A stretch of DNA of 64,000 bases from JALZKA01 sp963753385 (GTDB lineage Bacteria > Actinomycetota > Thermoleophilia > Solirubrobacterales > 70-9). Of the stretch, positions 16,580 through 24,206 are shown in pieces. The stretch lies in assembly GCA_963753385.1 (NCBI GenBank), contig CAVWCC010000005.1, forward strand, positions 558,001 to 622,000, given 5' to 3'. Within the stretch, counting starts at the first letter, position 1. Every line of letters starts with the position of its first letter. A program made the translations under genes and the position numbers. The notes under the pieces were generated by a model, which was given only the letters and a program-made list of their open reading frames with translations, searched no databases and had not been told where the DNA came from.

Positions 16580-18220
16580 GTGGATCGAGAAATGGCGGAT
16601 CCGCTGGTGGAGGAGGTCGAGGCGACGGAGGGGGGCGCTCCTCCGGCGGGCAATCCGATCCGGGTTCGCAGGGCGCTGATCTCCGTCTCGGACAAGACCG
16701 GCGTCGTCGATTTCGCGCGCGGGCTGAGCGAGATGGGCATCGAGCTCCTATCCACGGGCGGTACCGCCTCGGCGATCCGCGACGCCGGGCTCGAGGTGAC
16801 CGACGTGTCCGAGTTCACCGGCCAGGAGGAGATCCTCGGCGGGCGGGTGAAGACGCTCCACCCGCGGCTCCACGCGGCCTTGCTCGCGAAGCGGGAGGAC
16901 CCGGAGCACATGGCGACGCTCGCGGCCGAGGGGATCGAACCGATCGACCTCGTGTGCGTGAACCTCTATCCGTTTCAGCGGACGGTCGCCCGCGCCGACG
17001 TGACCGAGGCCGAGGCGGTCGAGAACATCGACATCGGCGGCCCGACGATGATCCGGGCGGCGGCGAAGAACCATCAGTCGATCGCGGTGGTGGTGCGGCC
17101 GGAGAGCTATGACGCGGTGCTGGCCGAGCTCGAGGGGAGCGGCGGCTCCGTCTCCGAGGAGACGCGGCACTGGCTCGCCAACGAGGCGTTCGCTGACATC
17201 GCCGGGTACGACGCGGCGATCTCCCGGTGGTTCGGCCTGCGCTACGAGGCGTTCCCGCAGTGGTGGGTGTTCGCCTACGAGAAGTTCCTCGACCTCTCGT
17301 ATGGCGAGAACCCCCATCAGAAGGGCGCCCTGTACGTGGAGACGGGGGCGCGGTCGCACGTGCTGGCGCGGGTGTCGAAGCTGCACGGCCGGGCGCTCTC
17401 GTTCAACAACGTGCTCGACCTCGACTCCGCGAGCAAGCTGCTGGCCGAGTTCGAGGAGCCGGCGGCGGTGATCGTCAAGCACAACAACCCCTGTGGGGCG
17501 GCGATCGCGGGCGACGTCGGCGCGGCATACGAGAAGGCGCTCGCGTGCGACCCGCTGTCAGCGTTCGGCGGGGTGATCGCGCTCAATCGCCCGGTAAACC
17601 GCGAGCTCGCCGAGCGGCTGCACGACAACTTCATCGAGGTGCTGGTGGCACCCAACTTCGACGAGGACGCGCTCGAGGTGCTGATGCGCAAGGAGGCGAT
17701 CCGCATCCTCCACAACACCGAGTCGCGTGGCCCTGAGCCGCGGGAGCGGGACCTGAAGAGGGTGCGCGGGGGCCTGTTGGTGCAGACACCGGACCTGCTC
17801 GAGGAGAGGCGCGAGCAGATGGACGTGCCGACTTCGGCACAGCCCAGCGAGGAGCAGTGGCGCGACCTGCTGTTCGCGTGGAAGGTCTGCAAGCACGTGC
17901 GATCGAACGCGATCGTCTTCGCGCGCGACGGCGCGACGCGGGGGATCGGAGCCGGCCAGATGAGCAGGGTGGACTCGGTCCGGATCGCGGTCGAGAAAGC
18001 GCAGGATGCCTTCGAGGGCGAGGCCGAGCCGCTGGCCGGGACGGCGGTCGCCTCCGACGCGTTCTTCCCGTTCGCGGACGGCCCGCTCGGGGCGCTCGAC
18101 GCCGGGGCGACCTCGATCATCCAGCCGGGGGGGTCGAAGCGCGACGACGAGGTGATCGCCGCGCTCGACGAGCGCGGCGCGGCGATGGTTTTCACCCGCC
18201 GGCGCCACTTCCGCCACTAA
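16580..18220 (+). CDS. purH: Bifunctional AICAR formyltransferase/IMP cyclohydrolase
   Basis: Catalyses the last two steps to IMP. 546 residues from GTG 16580; ATG 16592 is an alternative. The N-terminal MGS-like cyclohydrolase domain shows ALISVSDKTGVVDFARGL, LLSTGGTASAIRDAG and ENIDIGGPTMIRAAAKNH. The formyltransferase half has LRYGENPHQ-type sequence (SYGENPHQKGALY) and the catalytic VKHNNPCGAA motif. The C-terminus TRRRHFRH is the usual ending. It closes the purine block. Confidence 0.97.
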   Translation: MDREMADPLVEEVEATEGGAPPAGNPIRVRRALISVSDKTGVVDFARGLSEMGIELLSTGGTASAIRDAGLEVTDVSEFTGQEEILGGRVKTLHPRLHAALLAKREDPEHMATLAAEGIEPIDLVCVNLYPFQRTVARADVTEAEAVENIDIGGPTMIRAAAKNHQSIAVVVRPESYDAVLAELEGSGGSVSEETRHWLANEAFADIAGYDAAISRWFGLRYEAFPQWWVFAYEKFLDLSYGENPHQKGALYVETGARSHVLARVSKLHGRALSFNNVLDLDSASKLLAEFEEPAAVIVKHNNPCGAAIAGDVGAAYEKALACDPLSAFGGVIALNRPVNRELAERLHDNFIEVLVAPNFDEDALEVLMRKEAIRILHNTESRGPEPRERDLKRVRGGLLVQTPDLLEERREQMDVPTSAQPSEEQWRDLLFAWKVCKHVRSNAIVFARDGATRGIGAGQMSRVDSVRIAVEKAQDAFEGEAEPLAGTAVASDAFFPFADGPLGALDAGATSIIQPGGSKRDDEVIAALDERGAAMVFTRRRHFRH

Positions 18221-18227
18221 GAACACT

Positions 18228-18254
18228 CTCAGCTTCACCTCATCCGAGTCTCAG
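18228..18254. promoter_or_regulatory. Triple CTCA(G) direct repeat, 11-bp period
   Basis: CTCAG at 18228, CTCAT at 18239 and CTCAG at 18250 are spaced exactly 11 bases apart. This is the expected spacing for tandem OmpR/PhoB-family response-regulator dimers. A matching triple is found at 19660-19686. The likely binder is the response regulator at 21566-22225. Confidence 0.6.
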
Positions 18255-18266
18255 GGCATCGGGGAA

Positions 18267-18305
18267 GCCTGCTTGCAACGAAGCAGGCGGCCGGCGACGC
18301 CGGCC
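18267..18305 (+). other. Two abutting perfect hairpins in a leader
   Basis: GCCTGCTT (18267-18274) pairs with AAGCAGGC (18281-18288), followed without a gap by GGCCGGC (18289-18295) pairing with GCCGGCC (18299-18305). They lie between purH and the next gene, 22 bases before its start codon. This could be a terminator-like or leader structure; no T-run follows. Confidence 0.5.
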
Positions 18306-18327
18306 ATGACCCGAAAGGAAAATCACG

Positions 18328-18741
18328 ATGCCAGGAGCAACAGCGTTCGACCGGATCCTCGTGATCGCGGTGGCGACGTTGATCGCGCTGTTCACGTTCG
18401 GCACGGTCTCGGCGCTCGTCTCGAGTGCCACGGCCGGCGACGTGAGCGTCAACCGCGACGACCAGGCGGTCGAGGTCGAGAGCGTCGACGAGGACAACGA
18501 CGACGATCCTCGCGACCGGTTCCGCGATGGTTCGCGCGACGGCAGCCGCGACAACAGCGGCAAGGGCTCGCGTGACTCGAACTCGAACAGCCGCACCGGC
18601 ACGACCCGCGGCACCGGCAAGAGCCATTCCGCCTCGAACAGCAAGGGCGGCGACAGCGAGACCCGGGGCTCGGAGTCGAACAGCCGCACCGGCACGACCC
18701 GCGGCACCGGCCAAAGCCGCTCGCGATCCAACAGCCGATGA
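18328..18741 (+). CDS. Low-complexity exported or membrane-anchored protein
   Basis: 137 residues. A hydrophobic segment at residues 10-30 (ILVIAVATLIALFTFGTVSA) could be a signal anchor. The rest is disordered and rich in Arg, Ser, Asp, Gly and Asn. A 36-bp direct repeat encodes the twice-occurring NSRTGTTRGTG (bases about 18584 and 18677). It overlaps the next gene, a kinase-like protein, by 4 bases, so both are probably in one operon controlled by the CTCAG boxes. No known family. Confidence 0.6.
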   Translation: MPGATAFDRILVIAVATLIALFTFGTVSALVSSATAGDVSVNRDDQAVEVESVDEDNDDDPRDRFRDGSRDGSRDNSGKGSRDSNSNSRTGTTRGTGKSHSASNSKGGDSETRGSESNSRTGTTRGTGQSRSRSNSR

Positions 18742-19652
18742 CGCTCGCCGAACAGGCCCGGAGCTCCCAGCTCTCAACGAGCTGGGAGCTCGCCGAGGGC
18801 GATGAGATCGCGCCCGGCCGGACCGCGCTGAAGCGGCTCGGCGGCGGGCGGCGCTACGACGCGTACCTGGCGTTCGACGGCCACATGCACGCGGTCGTCG
18901 TCTGCAAGGTGGTGCGCCCGCACCTGGTCGAGGATGACCGGACGCTGCGCGGCCTGGCCGAGGAGTGGAAGATGCTCTCTCGCCTCGACCATCCCGTGAT
19001 CGTGCGCGGCTTCGACGCCGTGCTCCACGGCAAGAGGCCTCACATCGTCCTCGAGCACCTCGAGGGCCCGCGGCTCTCGACGCTCGTCCGCCGCTACGGG
19101 CCGCTGCCGGCCGAGCAGCTGGTGCCGCTCGCCGTGCAGCTCTGCTCGGCGGTGCACTACCTGACGAACGAGGGCGTCGTCCACCTCGACATCAAGCCGT
19201 CGAACACGATCATGGGCGCGCCGCCGCGGATGATCGACCTGAGCGTGGCGGTGGGCGTGGATGAGGCGGCCGGGCTGCGGACGCAGGTCGGGACCGACGC
19301 CTACATGGCGCCCGAGCAGTGCGACCCGGAGCGGCTCGGCCCGGTCGGGCCGGCGGCCGACGTCTGGGGTCTCGGTGTGACGCTCTATCGCGCCGCGACC
19401 GGCGAGCTGCCGTACTCGGAGCCGAGCGACGACGAAAGCGGCCCGCTCGAGGTCCAGTACCCCCAGCTCGCCGAACGGGCGCTGCCGGTGGAGGCCCGGA
19501 TCCCGCACGAGGTCGCCGAGGCGATCGCGGACTGCCTCGCCTTCGAGCCCGGGCTGCGGCCGGCTCCCGCGGAGTTGGCCGAGCGGCTCGAGCCGGTGCT
19601 GGGAGCGCTCCCGAGGCCACGCCTCTCGCGGCTGAAGCCGCGGCTGAGATAA
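18738..19652 (+). CDS. Ser/Thr protein kinase-like protein, no membrane domain
   Basis: 304 residues with a single Hanks-type kinase fold. VVVCKVVRP carries the probable ATP-binding Lys. The catalytic loop is HLDIKPSNT instead of HRDxKxxN; catalytic Asp and Asn are kept. The DFG motif is DLS, keeping the metal-binding Asp. GTDAYMAPEQC is the activation segment and ADVWGLGVTLYRAATGELPY the APE-distal helix. The glycine-rich loop is weak. No PASTA or membrane segment follows. Activity is plausible but reduced regulation by HRD/DFG is expected. Confidence 0.85.
   Translation: MTLAEQARSSQLSTSWELAEGDEIAPGRTALKRLGGGRRYDAYLAFDGHMHAVVVCKVVRPHLVEDDRTLRGLAEEWKMLSRLDHPVIVRGFDAVLHGKRPHIVLEHLEGPRLSTLVRRYGPLPAEQLVPLAVQLCSAVHYLTNEGVVHLDIKPSNTIMGAPPRMIDLSVAVGVDEAAGLRTQVGTDAYMAPEQCDPERLGPVGPAADVWGLGVTLYRAATGELPYSEPSDDESGPLEVQYPQLAERALPVEARIPHEVAEAIADCLAFEPGLRPAPAELAERLEPVLGALPRPRLSRLKPRLR
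18761..18791. repeat. Perfect 13-bp inverted repeat early in the kinase gene
   Basis: GAGCTCCCAGCTC at 18761-18773 and its exact complement GAGCTGGGAGCTC at 18779-18791 flank the loop TCAAC. They cover codons 9-18 of the kinase gene and would form a strong RNA hairpin just behind the initiating ribosome. Confidence 0.75.
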
Positions 19653-19659
19653 GAGAGTT

Positions 19660-19686
19660 CTCAGGAACGGCTCAGCCCGGTCTCAC
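19660..19686. promoter_or_regulatory. Second triple CTCA(G/C) direct repeat, 11-bp period
   Basis: CTCAG at 19660, CTCAG at 19671 and CTCAC at 19682 repeat the 11-base spacing of the site at 18228. It precedes the gene at 19711 and the histidine kinase/response regulator, suggesting autoregulation of that system. Confidence 0.6.
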
Positions 19687-19710
19687 GCACGGACTCCAGG
19701 CTTCAGTGGG

Positions 19711-20106
19711 ATGAACCGGTTTCAGATCGCGGTGGCGCTTGCCGGCGCGGGCCTGCTCGCGCTGCTCCTGCTCCTGCCTGCCCTGGCGCGAAACGACGAG
19801 TCGCCGGACAATCTGCGAGCAGTCGAGCTCACCGGACCGAGCCCCGCCGAGCTTCGGGAGCGTCGACAGGACCGCGCTCAAGAGCGACGGCAGCGCCAAC
19901 GCGAGCGAAGGCGCGCGGAGCGGCGCAGGGAGCGCCGGCAGGAACACAAGGCTCAGGCGATCGCTCCCGCTCCAGCGCCCGCCGCCCCGACCCCGGTGCC
20001 GGAGCCGGTGCCCCAACCGGTGCCACCGCCGGCGCCCACTCCAGCGCCGCCAGGCGACGATGATGGTGACGATGGCGGAGGCGACGACAGCGCTGGCGAT
20101 GACTGA
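19711..20106 (+). CDS. Exported protein with Arg-rich helix and Pro-rich/acidic tail
   Basis: 131 residues. An N-terminal hydrophobic segment (VALAGAGLLALLLLLPALA) is a signal peptide or anchor. Residues 45-80 are a highly charged Arg/Glu helix, then a Pro/Ala/Val linker and an acidic DDDGDDGGGDD end. It overlaps the downstream sensor kinase by one base (TGATG). Its position between the predicted operator and the sensor suggests a cell-envelope accessory protein of the two-component system. No family is recognised. Confidence 0.65.
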   Translation: MNRFQIAVALAGAGLLALLLLLPALARNDESPDNLRAVELTGPSPAELRERRQDRAQERRQRQRERRRAERRRERRQEHKAQAIAPAPAPAAPTPVPEPVPQPVPPPAPTPAPPGDDDGDDGGGDDSAGDD

Positions 20107-21569
20107 TGGCTGAGGATCGCCCCACGAGCATGTCGGAGCGCCTCTCGCGCGCGTTCAGCGGAGTGCGAGTGCGGATCCTCGCCTCCTATGTGATCCTGCT
20201 CGCTCTGGCGATGATCGCGTCGGTTCTGGTCGTCCGGCAGGTGCTGCTGGTGCGGCTCGACGACCGGATCCAGGAGGACCTGACGCAGGAGGTGGACGAG
20301 TTCCAGAAGCTCGCCGGCGGCGTGGACCCGGAGACGAGCCGCAAGTTCGGCGGCGACGTCAAGCGGATCTTCGCGGTCTACCTCGATCGCAATACCCCGG
20401 GGGAGGGAGAGGAGCTCATCACCGTGCCCCGCGAGGGAGTGCCGCGATACCGGTCGTCGGAACGTACGGAGCCGGCGGCGGCGTCGCTGCTCGATCCCGT
20501 CACCGTAAAGCGCTGGCGGACGCTCGAGTCCGTGGAGCGGGCCGAGGTCGAAACGCCGATCGGCGAGGCCCGCTACGTCGCCGTGCCGGTCAAACACGAG
20601 GGCAGGACGCTCGGCAGCTTCGTCGTCGCGATCTTCCCCGGGGGCGAGCGGGACGAGGTGAACGAGGCGGTGCGGATCGTTGCCGCGGTCGCCGGCGCAG
20701 TCATGGTCATCGGGACGCTGCTCGCCTTCGCCATCAGCGGGCGAGTGCTGGCGCCACTCCGGGACCTGCGGACGACCGCGGAGGGCATCACCGGCAGCGA
20801 CCTCTCGCGGCGGATCGATGCCGAGGGCGACGACGAGCTCGCCGACCTGGCGCACACCTTCAATGACATGCTCGACCGGGTCGAGCATGCGTTCAACAGT
20901 CAACGCGAGTTCATCCGCGACGCTGGCCACGAGCTGCGCACGCCGATCGCGATCGTGCGCGGCCACCTCGAGCTGCTCGCTTCGTACGAGCAGACGCCGG
21001 AGGAGCGGACCGAGACGCTGACACTCGTCACCGACGAGCTCGACCGGATGCGGCGCTTCGTCGACGACCTGCTCGACCTGGCGAAGGCGGAGCGCACCGA
21101 CTTCCTGCAGCTGCGGACCGTCGACATCGCGACGCTGGTCGACGACGTCCTCGCGAAGGCGGAGGGCCTCGCGGACCGCGAGTGGCTTTCGGACGTGCGC
21201 TCGCGCGGGCTGATCGTGGCCGACCCGCAGCGCCTGACCCAGGCGCTGCTCGCGCTGGTCGACAACGCGGTGCAGCACACTGGTCCCGATGATTCCGTCA
21301 CCGTGGGTGGCAGCGTGAACAGCGGCAGCGCGCGGATCTGGGTCGAGGACTCGGGGCCCGGAGTGCCGGAGGAGGATCGAGAGCGGATCTTCAACCGCCT
21401 GGTGCGCGGGCGGCGCGGGGCGTCGCGCTACGAGGGAACGGGACTCGGCCTGGCAATCGTCCGCGCGATCGCCGAGGCGCACGGCGGCACCGTGCACGTC
21501 ACCGGGAAGAGCGGCTCCCGATTCGAGCTGATCCTGCCGACCGATCCCGAGATCGGAGGCCACCGATGA
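20106..21569 (+). CDS. Membrane sensor histidine kinase
   Basis: 487 residues. One membrane helix near 18-40 (ILASYVILLALAMIASVLVV), an extracytoplasmic sensor region to about 190, a second helix (VAAVAGAVMVIGTLLAFAIS), then HAMP (LAPLRDLRTTAEGITGSDLS), HisKA with the phospho-acceptor in RDAGHELRTPIAIV near residue 275, and HATPase_c with DNAVQHTGPDD, EDSGPGVPEEDRERIF and GTGLGLAIVRAIAEAHGG. It overlaps its response regulator by 4 bases. The ligand is unknown. Confidence 0.93.
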   Translation: MAEDRPTSMSERLSRAFSGVRVRILASYVILLALAMIASVLVVRQVLLVRLDDRIQEDLTQEVDEFQKLAGGVDPETSRKFGGDVKRIFAVYLDRNTPGEGEELITVPREGVPRYRSSERTEPAAASLLDPVTVKRWRTLESVERAEVETPIGEARYVAVPVKHEGRTLGSFVVAIFPGGERDEVNEAVRIVAAVAGAVMVIGTLLAFAISGRVLAPLRDLRTTAEGITGSDLSRRIDAEGDDELADLAHTFNDMLDRVEHAFNSQREFIRDAGHELRTPIAIVRGHLELLASYEQTPEERTETLTLVTDELDRMRRFVDDLLDLAKAERTDFLQLRTVDIATLVDDVLAKAEGLADREWLSDVRSRGLIVADPQRLTQALLALVDNAVQHTGPDDSVTVGGSVNSGSARIWVEDSGPGVPEEDRERIFNRLVRGRRGASRYEGTGLGLAIVRAIAEAHGGTVHVTGKSGSRFELILPTDPEIGGHR

Positions 21570-22225
21570 GCCGAATCCTGATCGTCGAAGACGAGCCGCG
21601 GTTCGCCAGCTTCCTCGAGAAGGGGCTGGCGGCGAACGGGTACACGACGAAGGTCGTGGGTGATGGACAGTCGGCGACGCTCGTCGCGAGCGACGACGAG
21701 TTCGATCTGATGATCCTCGACCTCGGCCTGCCCGACGTGGACGGGCTCGAGGTGTTGCGCGTGGTGCGGCAACGGGGGGTCGAGCTGCCGGTGGTGATCC
21801 TCACCGCGCGCGACGACACGGAGGACAAGGTCTCGGGCCTCGACGCCGGCGCGTCCGACTACATCACCAAGCCGTTCAGCCTCGAGGAGCTGCTGGCTCG
21901 CATCCGCGCGCGGCTGCGCGACGAGTCGCGGGTCGAGCCGACCGTGCTCGAGGCGGGAGACGTCGTGCTCGACCTCCGCACGCGGCGTGCGACGGCCGCG
22001 GGCGAAACGGTCCCGCTCACCGCTCGCGAGTTCACGATGCTCGAGACGTTCCTCCGCCACTCCGACCAGGTGCTCTCGAAGGAGCAGCTCCTCTCCCACG
22101 TCTGGGGCTACGACTACGACCCGGGGTCGAACGTGGTCGAGGTCTACGTCGGCTACCTGCGCAAGAAGCTCGGCAGCGACCTGATCGAGACGGTGCGTGG
22201 GATGGGGTACCGGCTGCGGAGCTAG
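21566..22225 (+). CDS. OmpR/PhoB-family response regulator
   Basis: 219 residues. Receiver domain MSRILIVEDEPRFASFLEKG with the phosphorylated Asp in DLMILDLGLPDVDG near residue 52 and the Lys switch in ITKPFSLEELLARIRA. The C-terminal winged helix contains LTAREFTMLETFLRH and LLSHVWGYDYDPGSNVVEVY. Partner of the histidine kinase directly upstream. It is the best candidate to bind the CTCAG triplets at 18228 and 19660. Convergent with the amine oxidase gene (4-base overlap). Confidence 0.95.
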   Translation: MSRILIVEDEPRFASFLEKGLAANGYTTKVVGDGQSATLVASDDEFDLMILDLGLPDVDGLEVLRVVRQRGVELPVVILTARDDTEDKVSGLDAGASDYITKPFSLEELLARIRARLRDESRVEPTVLEAGDVVLDLRTRRATAAGETVPLTAREFTMLETFLRHSDQVLSKEQLLSHVWGYDYDPGSNVVEVYVGYLRKKLGSDLIETVRGMGYRLRS

Positions 22226-23430
22226 GTTCGGGCGGCGAGAGCTGCCGCGGCGCGCCGGCCGCTGCGAATCGCGCCCTCCATCAGGCCGCTGAACGGCCCG
22301 CCCGTGTGCTCGCCGGCGAACTCGAGCGGGCCTACGGGCTCGGCCAGGACCGCGGCCTGATCTGGCGTGGAGGAGATCGAATAGGCGGCTCCGACCCAGG
22401 GGTCGTCGTCCCAGGTTGAGAGCACGGCACCGCCCTGGTCGAGCGCCAGATCCGGTCGCAGCTCGGTGAGCCGCTCCAGCCAACGGCCCGGCCCGCGATC
22501 GACCTCGAGTCGCTCGAGCGCCGCCGGCGAGCCTGCGAAGCAGCTGACGAGAGGCACGGCCGTGCCAGTGGCGTCGGTCTGGGTCCAGCACCACCAGCGC
22601 TCCGGCACATTCATCACTGCGCCGGGCGGCGCGGGCTCGGTCAAGGGAACGAACAGCTTCGCCGCGTGGCCGTAGCGGATTCGCCCGAACGCCTCCCGCT
22701 TGTCCGGTGGAAGCTCGGGCTCGAGCACGATCCGGTCGAACGCGTGGGCGGGGACCGCGATCACGCAGCGGTCGGCTTCGGTCTCGCGTCCGGACCTCAT
22801 CCGCACCGTGACGCGAGACGCATCCCAGCGAATGAGTTCCACGGGATCGCCGAGGCGTACCCGATCGCCCAGCCGGTCGGCGAGCGCGAGCGCCAGGCCC
22901 TGGTTGCCGCCAGCCACCCCCGGCGACGGCTCGTCGCCGATGTGCGCGATTCCCTCCAGGTCCCTCGCCGGGACCTCGTCTGCGCTGCTCGCCGATGAGA
23001 TTTCGGCCCTGGCCACGAGCACCTCACGGGTTCCCTCCGGGATTGCGAGCGATTCGAGGAATTCACGCGTGCTCGGATCGCCGTCGATTCGGGCGAGAGC
23101 GGCGTCGACCTCCGCAACGGCCGCGTCAAGCTCGGCATCCGTGACCTCGACGCCGCGCGGCTCACGGCGGCCGTAGCGCATCCCCTTGTCGACGAGACCC
23201 AGACCGAGCTCCTCAGCCAGGGCTGCGACCTCGATGTTGCCGGGGAGAATGAACTCCGCGCCCATCTCGGCGACCGCGCCGTTGGGGAGCCGGCGCGACC
23301 ACGTCCGCCCGCCGACCCGATCGCGCGCCTCAAGGACCTCGACCGACCAACCGCTGCGTAGGACCTCGTCGGCAGCGACCAGGCCGGCGAGGCCGGCACC
23401 GATCACCGCTACACGGTCCGCGTCCATCAT
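22222..23430 (-). CDS. Flavin-containing amine oxidase family protein
   Basis: About 402 residues from ATG 23430 (ATG 23427 is equivalent). The N-terminal FAD-binding fold shows DRVAVIGAGLAGLVAADEVL, then EVLEARDRVGGRTWSRRLPN and MGAEFILPG. The C-terminal FAD motif is FAGEHTGGPFSGLMEGAIRS. The overall order matches monoamine-oxidase-like and NAD(P)-binding FAD oxidoreductases; the substrate cannot be told. The start codon touches the 3' end of the upstream tRNA-Lys gene. Confidence 0.9.
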   Translation of the reverse strand: MMDADRVAVIGAGLAGLVAADEVLRSGWSVEVLEARDRVGGRTWSRRLPNGAVAEMGAEFILPGNIEVAALAEELGLGLVDKGMRYGRREPRGVEVTDAELDAAVAEVDAALARIDGDPSTREFLESLAIPEGTREVLVARAEISSASSADEVPARDLEGIAHIGDEPSPGVAGGNQGLALALADRLGDRVRLGDPVELIRWDASRVTVRMRSGRETEADRCVIAVPAHAFDRIVLEPELPPDKREAFGRIRYGHAAKLFVPLTEPAPPGAVMNVPERWWCWTQTDATGTAVPLVSCFAGSPAALERLEVDRGPGRWLERLTELRPDLALDQGGAVLSTWDDDPWVGAAYSISSTPDQAAVLAEPVGPLEFAGEHTGGPFSGLMEGAIRSGRRAAAALAART

Positions 23431-23501
23431 GCCCCCGGAAGGAGTCGAACCTTCGTCGCGCGGAGTAAAAGTCCGCCGCTCTACCGCTGAGCTACGGGGG
23501 C
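23430..23501 (-). tRNA. tRNA-Lys (anticodon TTT)
   Basis: Reads GCCCCCG-TAGCTCAGCGGTAGAGC on the minus strand, with anticodon stem GCGGA/TCCGC around loop CTTTTAC (anticodon TTT), T-arm GGTTCGACTCC and acceptor end CGGGGGC plus discriminator A. The 7-bp acceptor stem pairs perfectly. 72 bases; CCA is not encoded. It immediately precedes the amine oxidase start. Confidence 0.95.
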
Positions 23502-23600
23502 GCGAGAATCGTAGACGGGCTCTCGCTGCGTCTCGGGTCCGAGGGGTGGATGCCAAACGCAACGACACGGGGTGGCGTGCCCGTCGTGTTGAATGGCCGC

Positions 23601-24059
23601 ATGCGCGTCTCCGCCAAGGCCGACTACGCCGTTCGCGCGGCGATCGAGCTGGCGAGCGCCCCGCCCGATGAGCCCGTCAAGGGCGACGCGATCGCCGCCG
23701 CGCAGGACATCCCGCTGCGGTTCCTCGAGAACATCCTGGCCGAGATGCGCCAGCAGGGCCTGGTGCACAGCCGCCGCGGGCAGGAGGGCGGCTACTGGCT
23801 CGCGCGCCCGGCCGACGACATCACGATCGCCGAGGTAATCCGCTCGGTCGAAGGGCCGCTCGCCTCGGTACGGGGCTCACGGCCCGACGAGCTGGCGTAC
23901 CGCGGCGCGGCCGAGCCGTTGAAGGGGGTCTGGGTCGCCCTGCGCGCAAACATCCGCAGCGTGCTCGAGACCGTCACCCTTGCCGACGTCGTCGGCGGCG
24001 CACTTCCTGAGCCCGTGCGCGAACTCTCCGAACACCCCGAATCCGCCATCGACCGCTAG
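23601..24059 (+). CDS. Rrf2-family transcriptional regulator (copy 1)
   Basis: 152 residues from ATG 23601, chosen because MRVSAKADYAVRAAIELA is the conserved Rrf2 opening; an open extension upstream has no family match. The winged helix includes GDAIAAAQDIPLRFLENILAEMRQQGLVHSRRGQEGGYWL. No Cys cluster of the IscR/NsrR type is present, as in cysteine-synthesis regulators of the CymR kind. The closest paralogue in the window is the Rrf2 gene at 28067; the two flank the sulfate transporter genes, which suggests sulfur control. Confidence 0.9.
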   Translation: MRVSAKADYAVRAAIELASAPPDEPVKGDAIAAAQDIPLRFLENILAEMRQQGLVHSRRGQEGGYWLARPADDITIAEVIRSVEGPLASVRGSRPDELAYRGAAEPLKGVWVALRANIRSVLETVTLADVVGGALPEPVRELSEHPESAIDR

Positions 24060-24195
24060 CCCCGTCCCGGCGCCGGATCGCGCCGGCCGCCTTCGCCTCG
24101 TTCTCCATCTGCTTCCAGGTGGCGCCGAGCACCATGCCCAGGAAGGCGAAGATCAGGGCGAACATCGCCCAGGCTGCGATCTCGTAGAGCTCCAT
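23974..24195 (-). CDS. Small single-pass membrane protein at the end of the sulfate operon
   Basis: 73 residues from ATG 24195, 11 bases after the cysA stop. MELYEIAAWAMFALIFAFLG and MVLGATWKQMENEAKAAGAI form one clear membrane helix followed by a charged, very basic tail. The tail overlaps the convergent Rrf2 gene by 86 bases, so only the first ~45 residues are free of coding constraint. It may be a small accessory subunit of the transporter. No family is recognised. Confidence 0.45.
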   Translation of the reverse strand: MELYEIAAWAMFALIFAFLGMVLGATWKQMENEAKAAGAIRRRDGASGRWRIRGVRRVRARAQEVRRRRRRQG

Positions 24196-24206
24196 GGCTG
24201 ACTGGC

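Noticed and set aside
18240..18320. c-di-GMP (GEMM-I) riboswitch in the leader after purH
   Set aside because: Short resemblances to GEMM sequence exist but the conserved internal-loop bases and the second stem do not line up; listed only as paired hairpins.
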